Positions 1 through 11,300 of a DNA stretch of 64,000 nt are shown here, piece by piece. The DNA lies in NCBI GenBank assembly GCA_014155875.1, contig JACEFZ010028134.1, positions 496,001-560,000 on the forward strand, in the 5' to 3' direction. The first letter of the stretch is position 1. Each line of letters begins with the position of its first letter. The stretch comes from Cepaea nemoralis (Eukaryota; Mollusca; Gastropoda; Stylommatophora; Helicidae). The translations under genes and the position numbers were made by a program. Under the pieces are notes generated by a model. The model was not told the origin of the DNA. It did not search any database and saw only the letters and a list, made by a program, of their open reading frames with translations.

Positions 1-960
1 AGCCATCCAGATGTTTATTTCTCTGTCTTCCCTTTGTTCTCTTCCCCTAGATCTTGATTGTTGTCACCAAGTTCTCCAATTTATTTATTCTCATAACATG
101 TCCAAACAATTTTGACTGTCTACGTCTAATTTTTCTAATCAATTTACGATTTTCATTTGTTTCTTGTAGTACTTGGTCATTGGTTTTTCTGTCTGTTCGT
201 GGTATTCTTTGCATTCTCCTCAGAAACCACAATTCCACAGTCACCAGATGTTTTTCAGCTTCTTTGCTTATTTCCAGGCTTCACATCCATACAAAAGTAT
301 AGGCTCTATGTAGCACCTCAACACTCTTTTTCTCATTTCAATTGACATCTTTTTATTGGTCAGTATGTTTTTCATCTTGCTAAAGCCTACTTTCGCCATG
401 GCGGTTCTTGTTCTAATCTCTTAAAGGCATCTCCCATCAGATGTTATTACTGTTCCGAGATAATTGTACTTATTCACTTGGTGAAGAATGTTCCCATTTA
501 CTTGTATATTACATTTTTGTATTTAATTCTTCCTAGTGACGACCTTCTTTTTAGAATTTAATTCTAACCCTAGTTGTTCACTGTGTGCAACAACCACATC
601 TACTAATTGTTGCAGATCCTGCTCATTGTCTGCAGTTAATACTGTATCTCATCTCATCTCATCTCATCTCATCTCATCTCATCATGTTCCTCTTGTACCT
701 TGCGGTGTCGAGGCAAAGTATAAACATTGTGAGAGTGCCCGATTATGGGCTCTATGTATCGATATTCCCATGGACTCTGCTATTCCCTCCGTCCAACGTT
801 AATACTGTATCATCTGCATATTTAATGTTATTGATGTTTAATCCTCCGATAATGATTCCATTTATATCGTCTACATTTCTGAAAATATTTTCACTAAATA
901 GGGAAAACAAAGATCTGGGTACATTACATATCCCTGTCTCTCTTTCATATAGCTGCAATT
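1..960 (-). mobile_element. LINE family A (RTE-like), partial, old copy
   Basis: Read on the minus strand this is the C-terminal part of a non-LTR reverse transcriptase. The catalytic box appears as NNIKYADDTVLT near 810-850, and further downstream come RIPRTDRKTNDQVLQETN and GHVMRINKLENLVTT near 60-210. The frame is broken by stops and small indels, so it is a dead copy. Its 3' end runs off the left edge. A second element is inserted at 649-797. Better-preserved relatives lie at 13035-13877 and 4440-5140. Confidence 0.85.
649..797 (-). mobile_element. LINE family C 3' tail, nested insertion
   Basis: A 149-bp block splits the LINE A copy and is flanked by the 14-bp direct repeat GTTAATACTGTATC at 635-648 and 798-811, a target-site duplication. 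On the minus strand it ends in an (ATGAG)n tail, and it matches the 3' end of the longer plus-strand copy at 24345-24715. It is therefore a strongly 5'-truncated LINE C insertion, younger than its LINE A host. Confidence 0.85.
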
Positions 961-999
961 AATGTTCTACTTTCATAAACCTCTTCCAGGTAATCGTAA

Positions 1000-1140
1000 A
1001 TTACTCAATCAGTTCAAGGTGTTCACATTTGTCTAAGAAGCATCTCCACTGCCTACAATTTCTTACTAATTTGTTTGTTCATATTCCAAGGTTCACTGCC
1101 GTACAGTAGACGAGGTCACTGTAACAAACATTTCAGTACT
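1000..1140 (-). mobile_element. LINE fragment (C-terminal RT region)
   Basis: The minus strand reads RLLYGSEPWNMNKQISKK followed by a stop and AVEMLLRQM. This is the LLYG-(S/C)E-(P/T)W...VEMxFLR pattern found after the reverse-transcriptase domain in RTE/CR1-like elements. It is short and decayed, so the family assignment is uncertain. Confidence 0.55.
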
Positions 1141-2240
1141 CCCTCCTGCACATTGTGAATAGTGTGCAAGTTAATGTCCTAGGGAGGTGTGTAAACTTGT
1201 GTACAATGAGCAGTTTGATGTGTTGGGAGCTGCATAATATACAAAACAAGTATTTAACATAGAATGTTTATGTTTTAATCATGTATAACTATTCCTGGCA
1301 GTCTAACTTTTAATCTCAGTATATGCAGTCCTACAATATTCCTGGCTACTTTTCATGTTCTAAAATCACTTAAAAGTAAAATACATATTGAACAAAAAGG
1401 TATATGTAGATCCTGCAGAGATAAAATAAATGCCCATATACACACCTAACTAGGACCTCACACCAGGTAAACAGAATATGAGCCACAGTAGCAAAATTAT
1501 GAAAATAATATTAGTAATGTAATTATAACTAAGTCAAGTATTAATAAATAAGATGAAATATGACACACTTGTCTTCTGCAAAGATCTTTCTTATCTATTT
1601 TAAGTACAGTTTATTTTATTTGATTATTATGGTTAATGAGACTATTCTTCTATGAAATGAATTTATGTTTTTAACATGTACCTAAACGTATTTATGTCAC
1701 AGTTTTCTGAAGACTTGTGAAGATGCCAGAGTGAAACAAACACTAGCTTTTACTTGCAATGGGCTTGGAGTTCTGCATATAAAACAGAAGCATTATAAAG
1801 AGGTAGCGTATTATTATGTGAAATCCCAAGTTCATTTGTTTGTCTGTTTGTTCACAAATTAACTCTTTTGGTACCAAGCAATCCTTCGATAATGTAATAA
1901 GTGTATGTTTATTGAATACTCCATCCATATTATAATTTTCTTAACAGAAAGAGTTACAGTAACAACTGCTAGGGATAGAAAGAGTTAAAAACTGTCTCCA
2001 GCTGTGAATGTATTTTATGAAAAAATTTTGAATATAGGAGTATTTTAAATTATTTAGTAATTATAATATTCACTAGAAGTTGCGGCAGTAATTGTAAATA
2101 CCCTGAGAATCCTAAGTGAAATCGTATAGCATAATTTATATATTCATAAATTTTTCAAAATATATTAATTTGCAGCACAGCTGTAAAAAAAAAACCCACC
2201 AAATTAGCACTGCTTATATGATCAACTTTATAACCACCAG
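1141..2240. other. AT-rich intronic or flanking sequence without a recognised gene
   Basis: About 1.1 kb upstream of the first visible TPR exon. I see only AT-rich sequence with scattered stops in all frames and no clear repeat. A run of A precedes the exon acceptor at about 2186-2195. Confidence 0.5.
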
Positions 2241-2390
2241 GCAGAGCCATTATTTGAGGAATCCATCCAGTTACATAAGGAACTCGGCAACACTTTGTGT
2301 GTGGCTGAATCAATCATGAATCTTGGAGTCATTTCACTAAACTGTGGGGAACCTTCAAAAGCTTTAGAACACTTTAATGAAGCTATGAAG
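2241..2390 (+). CDS. TPR gene, first visible exon
   Basis: Acceptor ACCACCAG precedes and donor GTAAGA follows. It encodes 50 codons in phase 0, starting AEPLFEESIQLHKELGN and ending ALEHFNEAMK, about one and a half TPRs. An alternative acceptor 5 bp downstream (GGCAG) would change the frame entry. Earlier exons are outside the window. Confidence 0.8.
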
Positions 2391-5300
2391 GTAAGAGCCA
2401 GCTATAAATATCTGAAATTTGTAAGAGATTTTGAAAATAAAATTGAATATTGTAGCTGATATTTGTTGACTTTTAATACACATTAAGGTGGACTTCCGGT
2501 CCATATGAATAGGCTGTTGAGCTGTTAAGGCCTCTCGAGTGTTTTTTGTTTCTAGCTATGGTTTGCTTGCGCATTTTCTTCAAGCTGCACTGATAGTACA
2601 TGGTTCCGTCGCCAGCTACCGAGTTAAGTGTGTGAAGTGACACTGTGAGCTGTGGATTTGATGTGGAATGCTTTTACATCTGTCCGTATTGGTATGTATT
2701 GTGAACTGGATGTTCAGAAAAGTGGTGGACAGTTGGTTGCTGAACTAGGTGGTTTTGCCTTATGCAGTGTTGCGTGCTGGTTTTCTAGTGACTGCAGCTT
2801 CAATCATCAAAGAACTATAATTTTAATGGCGGACTGTTGTGTTGGCATTTTGGCAGCGGCCTTATGTATGGATGCCTGTGCATGCTGTTGGTTTGTTGGG
2901 AACGCTGTCTGTTCCACTTTTTGGATGGAACAGTTAGCATTTTGTGTGATATTCACTGCCACAGGAACAGAGCATTATGGGTGACTCATTTCCGTGAAGT
3001 TGGAACTGTGACTAATGACAAACTACCAAGTTAAGGTAAAAAGTAAATGTATTCTTGATGCTTATTCATCATCATCATGTGCCATGCCAATAAGTGTGGG
3101 CGGAAATGGTTCCCCATCTCACTTGATCACCATGTCTTGAATCGGATCTGTGTTCTTGTCCAATTATGTGGCCAAGCCATCCAGGAATTTATCTCTTTGT
3201 CTTCCCCGTGTTCTTCATCCATCACATTGGCCAGTTGTCACTAAATTTTCAAGTTTATTTCTCCACTTGACTGTCTATATCTAATTTTTATAATCCATTT
3301 ACAATTTTCATCTATTGTTTGAAGGATTTTCTTTCTTTCTTTGAAATGCTGCATCAATGTTGTCATCGTTCTTCCCACATTTCTTGTAATTTCTTACTAA
3401 CTCTTTGTCACAGTGATTCTTGTTCTAATCTCTTCAAGGCACCTCCCATAAGATATTATGACTTTTCTGAGATAGTTGTACTGATTCACTTGTTTAAGAA
3501 TATTCAGTTAGAACAATCATTGTCATGTGACTCATTATGCTAATTTCTTTTTTTTGGTGCTCACCCGCTTTGAACTCAAGCGTAGTCCATAACACTATTT
3601 ACAGTAGTGATGGACTGAATTTTTAGTGTGGATTAGCTTCCCCTATTAACAGTGTCCCTCGCCATCAGGCGAACCCACGCTAACTTCAGAGGTACTTGTA
3701 ATTTAAGTCCCCAAGTCAAAGACAACATGTCAACATTTTAGTCCAGCTGTTCGGTATACGGGTTGAACCGCTAATCTCAGCATCGGCACATTGGATGTTT
3801 AAGAACTCGCGTTCTTATCCATTCTGCCATGCGGACCTGCTTATGCTAATTTGATTTTGATCATATTCCAAGGCCCCATTTTTCTTCAGGATTGCAATAA
3901 ACATAGATGTACATAAGTGAAGAGACATGTCTCCATGATCATATATTGTGACCAGCAGCCAGGTGACCTGGTCTGTTCCATATTTTTCAAAGGCATTGGT
4001 AATTTCTGTTGTGATGTTGTCTGGACCCGGGATCTTGCCAGTTTTCATAAGGTTAAGACCATTCTGAACTTCCATGTTCAAAAGTGGTTGATGTTTATTG
4101 CAAGACTTTGAAACATAATAATAATTGTCATTTAATACAGTGATCTGGGTTCAAACCCCTAACTGTGACAGTATTAATTTTTCCCACTAGAATGGCTCTG
4201 GGGTTGACACAGCTTCATGAAAATGGATGCTTGAAATTTTCTCAAAATTCTTTGAAAAAGAAAGGTGACTATGAAGGGAACTGGCTACTCATCTAATTAT
4301 GTTGTGGCTGAGAATATGTGAAGGTCAAATACTTCACACTCCAAGGGCAGTATCTGTAAAGGCAGTATTTACCTTTGAAAGAAAATTAGAATTGTGCTCC
4401 AGGGGCTTACCACACTATTTTCAAACAATTATACAGTCTTGTCCCATTTTTAAGTATACCAAAGAAGACAGAGATTATGGTTGTCACTAAGAAGAAAAAA
4501 ATATCACAATGTGATATACAAGTAAATGGGAATATTCTTAAACAAGTGAATCGGTACAATTATATCGGAACAGTCATAACATCTCATGGGAGGTGCCTTG
4601 AAGAGATTAGAACAAGAATCACTACGGCAAAGGTGGCCTTTTGCAAGATGGAAAACATACGGGCCAATAAAAAGATGTCAATTGCAATAAGAAAAAGAGT
4701 GTTGAAGTGCTAAATAGAACTTGTACTTTTGTATGGATGTGAAACATGGACAATGAGTAGACAAGTTGAAACAAATTTAATGGTTGTGGAAATGTGGTTT
4801 CTGAGGAAAATGCAAAGAATACCATGGACAGACAGAAAAACCAGTGAGCAAGTTCTACAAGAAACAAATAAAAACCATAAATTGATTAGAGAAATTAGAC
4901 GTAGACAGTCAGAATTTTTGGGACACATTGTGAAAAGAAATAAATTGGAGAACTTGGTGACAACTGGCAAGATTGAGGGGAAGAGAACAAGGAAAAGGCA
5001 GAGAATAAATATCTGGATGGCTTGGCAACATGGCTTGGTTGAGGCTAGAATACAGGGCTGATCCAATGACTCTGGTGATCATGTAAAAAGGCTAAATATG
5101 ACCTCCCAAGTGTGGCACATGATGATGAAAGTCATGAAACATAATTGCTAGTTTATTATTTCTGGTCATATATGTACATCTTGCCTGTTGCAAAAACATA
5201 TCATTTGTTATCTTTTTACCATATTGTTACATGTCTCATTCCTAGAGAGTAGATGTTACACAATTTTTATTTCCCAGAGATTTGAGACAATCTATTTTGG

Positions 5301-8300
5301 TCATATGCCAGTACTTGTAGGCAACCTACTTACAAACATGGCTTTGTGTCATCGAAGAATGGGGGATGCAGAAAAGGCAGAAAGTTTGTATCTCAGGTAG
5401 GACCCAAATCTGAAATATAAGTTAGTGAATTTAGTGAGGTTTGACATGATGTATTTTGTTATGTATACAGTACAAAGTAACGTAAAGATCTCTTTTACAT
5501 GCCTTATGCACATTGAGCATATTGTGCTAGACCTACGTATTATAGACGATTCAGCACTTGGTGGTCAATGTCTTCAGCACTCGGTGGTCAATATCTTCAG
5601 CACTCGGTGGTCAATATCTTCAGCACTCAGTGGTCAATATCTTCAGAACTAGGTGGTCAATATCTTCAGCACTCGGTGGTCAATATCTTCAGCACTCGGT
5701 GGTCAATATCTTCAGCACTCGGTGGTCAATATCTTCAGCACTCAGTGGTCAATATCTTCAGCACTCGGTGGTCAATATCTTCAGCACTCGGTGGTAAATA
5801 TCTTGCCAGCGACATTTACTTCTTAAGACATTTTCTGGTACCTATTTTAGGTTGTTTCAATCTGGGAGCTCAGGTCAATTCTAAGAATCTGCCGAAATGT
5901 GTAACCCATGACCACAGGGTAGGCTGGTGAGTATCTAGCCACTGTGCTACCACGGCTCCCATTTGGTATGTGTATTATCATTTTACTGATTTATTAGCGC
6001 AATTTATTCAGTAGTTTGCCACTGCTTTCTTAACAGTGATGTCTAATGGCATAAAAATCCAGAAAAGCGATCTATATGCCTTGTATGTGAGCCTCAATGT
6101 TAATTCTGTTTGTGCATGGCACAGGGAACAGAAACATGGGACAATGCAATTTTAGTTTTAGCAAGTGATGGGTGACAGTTTCAGGAGCTTAGACAAATGG
6201 GACTTGACTCAGTTCTTGGGATGGACTAAAAATAGCAGCCACTGAGTTGATTTTATCAATAGCTTTGGCAAAGCTAGCCAAATGATCAAAATTAATTAGC
6301 CTTGTTGTTCATAAACAAAGAAAATTGAAATATTTTGATCACCTGAAACGTCATGAAAGTTTGGAGTGAACAGTTATGGAACAATTATGCCCTGGAATAG
6401 ATGAAGAGGAAGGCCAAAGAGAAGATGAGTGCAAGATGTGGCTGGTGATCTCCATTTGGGTGTATCAGATGCGGGACATCTTGCTTATGACCAAGAAGTT
6501 TTCTGGACGGTTATTATAGGAGCGAATTTCTGCAGAGGACATGCTACTGAATGAATTAATAAATATTAAAAGTAAAGTATATTAGTTTTTATAGCTGAAA
6601 ATAAACTTCAGAATTGTACTTGATCTGTTCTAAACAGCTAGAACAAAACAGATAATGAATTTCTGTGCTTATTTGTTGTTGCTTACTGCAATAAGCATTA
6701 TATAGACTATTTGACTGGGTAGCTGCAAACTTTGGTATCAACTTTACTCCTGTCTTTGCTCTAAATATATTACATCTATCTCTTTAATAACACTGGCAAT
6801 CTGTAGTTTTCAGTCTTTTGAGATTTATTTTGGTTTGCCCCGTCTGAGGTTTCCTTTGGCAATTTTGAGTTATCTTTTGACAATCTATCTATCTGAGGTT
6901 TTATTTTGGCAGTTCATCTGAATTATCTTTTGGCAGGCTAAAGTTTCTTTTGCCAGTTTGATGTTTCATTTACAAGTCTGTTTTTTATGCAGTATCGTGT
7001 TTCTTAGACATTTTGTCAGTCTTATTTTAGTAGGTTGTCTATGGTTTCCTTTGGCATAATATTCAAGGTGGTTTTTGTCTCTCTGTCTGAGGTTTTTTGG
7101 CAGGCTGAAGTTTCTTTTGTCAGCTTGTCTAATGTTTCTTTTGTCAGCTTGTCTAATGTTCCTTTTGTCAGCTTGTCTAATGTTCCTTTTGGCAGCTTGA
7201 CTAACATTTCTTTTGGCAGCTTGACTAATATTTCTTTTGGCAGCTTGACTAATATTTATTTTGGCATCTTGACTAATATTTCTTTAGGCATCTTATCTCA
7301 TGTTTCTTTTGGCAGCTGGACTAATATTTCTTTTGTCAGCTTGTCTAATGTTTCTTTTGTCAGCTCGTCTAACGTTTCTTTTGGCATCTTATCTCATGTT
7401 TCTTTTGGCAGCTGGACTAATATTTCTTTTGTCAGCTTGTCTAATGTTTCTTTTGTCAGCTTGTCTAATGTTTCTTTTGTCAGCTTGTCTAATGTTTCTT
7501 TTGGCAGCTGGACTAATATTTCTTTTGTCAGCTTGTCTAATGTTTCTTTTGTCAGCTGGTCTAATGTTTCTTTTGGCAGCTGGACTAATATTTCTTTTGT
7601 CAGCTTGTCTAATGTTTCTTTTGGCAGCTGGACTAATATTTCTTTTGTCAGCTGTACTAATGTTTCTTTTGTCAGCTCGTCTAACTGTTTCTTTTGGCAT
7701 CTTATCTCATAGTTTCTTTTGGCAGCTGGACTAATATTTCTTTTGTCAGCTTGTCTAATGTTTCTTTTGTCAGCTTGTCTAATGTTTCTTTTGTCAGCTT
7801 GTCTAACTGTTTCTTTTGGCAGCTGGACTAATATTTCTTTTGTCAGCTTGTCTAATGTTTCTTTTGTCAGCTTGTCTAATGTTTCTTTTGGCAGCTGGAC
7901 TAATATTTCTTTTGTCAGCTTGTCTAATGTTTCTTTTGGCATCTTATCTCATGTTTCTTTTGGCAGCTGGACTAATATTTCTTTTGTCAGCTTGTCTAAT
8001 GTTTTTTTTTTCAGCTTGTCTAATGTTTCTTTTGGCAGCTGGACTAATATTTCTTTTGTCAGCTGGTCTAATATTTCTTTTGTCAGCTTGTCTAATGTTT
8101 CTTTTGTCAGCTTGTCTAATATTTCTTTTGTCAGCTTATCTAATGTTTCTTTTGGCAGCTTGAATAATATTTCTTTTGCCAGCTTGTCTAACGTTTCTTT
8201 TGGCATCTTATCTCATGTTTCTTTTGGCAGCTGGACTAATATTTCTTTTGTCAGCTTATCTAATGTTTCTTTTGGCAGCTTGAATAATATTTCTTTTGTC

Positions 8301-11300
8301 AGCTTGTCTAACGTTTCTTTTGGCATCTTATCTCATGTTTCTTTTGGCAGCTGGAGTAATATTTCTTTTGTCAGCTTGTCTAATGTTTCTTTTGTCAGTT
8401 CGTCTAACGTTTCTTTCGGCATCTTATCTCATGTTTCTTTTGGCAGCTGGACTAATATTTCTTTTGTCAGCTTATCTAATGTTTCTTCTGGCAGCTTGTC
8501 CAATGTTTCTTTTGGCAACTTGTCATCTTTTAGCAGTTTGTCTATCATTTCTTTTGGAAGTCTGTCTGGGATTCCTTTTGTCAGTCCTAATTATTGTTTG
8601 CAGTATGTCTCAGGTTTATTTTAGCAGTCTACCTTAGGTTTCTTTTGGCAATTTGATGTTTTATTTGACAGTCTATGGTTTCTTTAGGCATTTTTAGATT
8701 TATTTTGACAGTCAGAGGTTTCTTTAGGCAATGTCGTGTGTTTTGTGACTGTCTATGAGGTTTTTGTTTGGCAGTTAGTCTAAGATTTAATTTGACAGTC
8801 TGTCTGAGGTTTCCTTTAGAAGTATGCTTGACGTATCTTTTGGCAATCTGTTGGTTTCTTTTGCAAGTTTGAAGTTTGCAAGTCTAAAGTTTCTTTTAGC
8901 ATTCTGATTTTTTTTAGACAGTAAATCTCAGGTTTCTTTTTGCAGTCTGCTTTAGGTATCTCTTGGCAGTCTGTTCAAAGTTTAGTTTGGCAGTCTGTCT
9001 CAGGCTTCTTTTGGCAGTCTGATGCTTAAGTATTTAATTATTGATTTCATTTTTTCATAAGAATGTGTTGCCCTATATTTAGTTTGAATATTTCTTTCTC
9101 CCTCATAAGCAAGTCTATCTGCCATATGATTTGTAATTTACAGCTTTGAAATGGTAATAGATGCATTAATTACTTTTCCAGGCTTCTATTTCATTGTTTT
9201 ATTGCTCCATGAGGCTGGATGAATATGATCTTGTTTCTAGAAGTTTTCCATGATGGTAACTTGTTCCTGTTATAATGACTTTTGTCTGATTTTTCCAAGT
9301 TAGTCAATTGTTTATTAAAATGTGTATGTCTATGGGGTCATTTGTATGAATTTTATGACCATGTAATGTCAGCACTTTGTATGCCATGTACACATTGTAT
9401 CTTTTTTTAGGGGGGGGGGGGGGCAGTTGGGGGGTATCACTGAATATTACATGTTATATAGGTTTGCAGTAAATAGCAAATTATCCCTAGATCAGGAAAT
9501 CAACATCAGGATTGGTAAGGCAGCAACAACAATGAACAGGTTAACAAAAACAAAAAGAGTCTGGAAAAACAGGAAGCTTACTGCCAAAACAAAAGTCCTT
9601 GTCTATCAAGCATGTGTCCTTAGTACTCTTCTTAATGGCAGTGAAGCCTGGTCAACTTACTCACACCAGAGAAATATTTAAACAGCTTTCATATGCAGTG
9701 CCTGCTATGAATACTTGGTATTAAGTGGCAAGACAAAATTACAAATGCTGAAGTATTGGAAAGATTGGGTTGTGTGACGGTTTGTTCCATGCTCAGTCTT
9801 CATAGACTTAGATGGAAAGGACATGTTAGGAGGATGGATGATGGTAGAATACCAAAGGACATCTTTTTTGGTGAATTACAGATGGGTAAGAGATCTCTGG
9901 GTCGGCCTCTACTACGATACAAAGATGTGTGTAAGCGGGACATGATTGATACAGGCACTGATAATGCACATTGGGAGCAAGTCGCCGCTGAATGTGTTGC
10001 AAGGAGCGCAAATATCAGAAATGGAATAAAGACAAAGGAGAAAATGATTGCAGGTAGGTCACACACTGAGCGCATAAGACGCAAGATGGTGTGTGATGAT
10101 GAAAATGACCATGTGTTCACATGCATCCATTGTGGACAAACATTTACAGTGTGAATTGGTCTGATCAGTCACATTTGCTACCATCATGGGTTGTGGTTAT
10201 TATGCCTTTTGAAGCACAATATAACAAACTATCGTCTGTCAAGATGGCAAGGTGCCAGTGTATGTAATAGGCTTGCATGTGTGAAAATGCACACTTTAAT
10301 AATCCTGATGTTTTCCACATTGATTTTAACATTTAGATCTTTAGAAGTAAAAGCAAATGCTGTAGGTTGGCAAAATGAGGTGATTGCATCATGCTACATG
10401 AACCTAGGCTCTCTGGAGTTTTACACGCGTAAAGATTACGCAAAGGCTGAAAATTATACAAGACAAGCTATTGAAATATTAGAGGTAGGTATATACTGAT
10501 ATACTGTTTTCATGGCCACTTTTGATGTCTTATTTCTTTTTGTGTTCTTTCAGATGTTAACTATAGTTTCAAAATCATTTTTTAATTAGTGTTTTAAGTG
10601 ACAAGAAATCTTCATACAATATCTCTCTGGCTAGGTCTGGCATTATAAAATGGTCTAAGACTATTATCTGAATACTTTGAATCCTGTATGCATACTGCAC
10701 ATTTATGGTCATTTGGCCATTGAATATTAACAAGATTGTTAAAATTAGAAAACAGTGAAATGTTTATAGTATGTATTGAAGATGGAAGGCAAACTCAGTC
10801 CATTCACATGTTGTGCTGAAGTAAGTCAGACCCGTTCCATACGTTTTCTGAGTAAGACAAAACTCAGTTTATATAAATATTGTGCTGAAGTAAGACAAAC
10901 GCAGTCCATACACATGTTGTGCTGAAGTAAGACAACCGCAGTCCATATACATGTTGTGCTGAAGTAAGACAAACGCAGTCCATACACATGTGCTGAAGTA
11001 AGACAAACTCAGTCCATACACACATTGTGCTGAATTAAGACAAACTCACTCCATACACATGCTGTGCTGAAGTAAGACAAACTCAGTCCATATACATGTT
11101 GTGCTGAAGTAAGACAAACTCAGTCCACATACATGTTGTGCTGAAGTAAGACAAACTCAGTCCATACACACATTGTGCTGAATTAAGACAAACTCAGTCC
11201 ATACACATGCTGTGCTGAAGTAAGACAAACTCAGTCCATATACATGTTGTGCTGAAGTAAGACAAATTCAGTCCATATACATGTTGTGCTGAAGTAAGAC

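Noticed and set aside
5552..5804. CRISPR-like regular repeat
   Set aside because: The units are directly adjacent with no unique spacers, and the host is a eukaryote. The same reasoning applies to all the other arrays.
7035..8624. Frames of 180-300 codons on both strands with SFGSWTNISFVSLSNV-like repeats
   Set aside because: They are entirely made of the 24-bp minisatellite, whose unit is divisible by three. Both strands are open and no splice or start context supports a gene.
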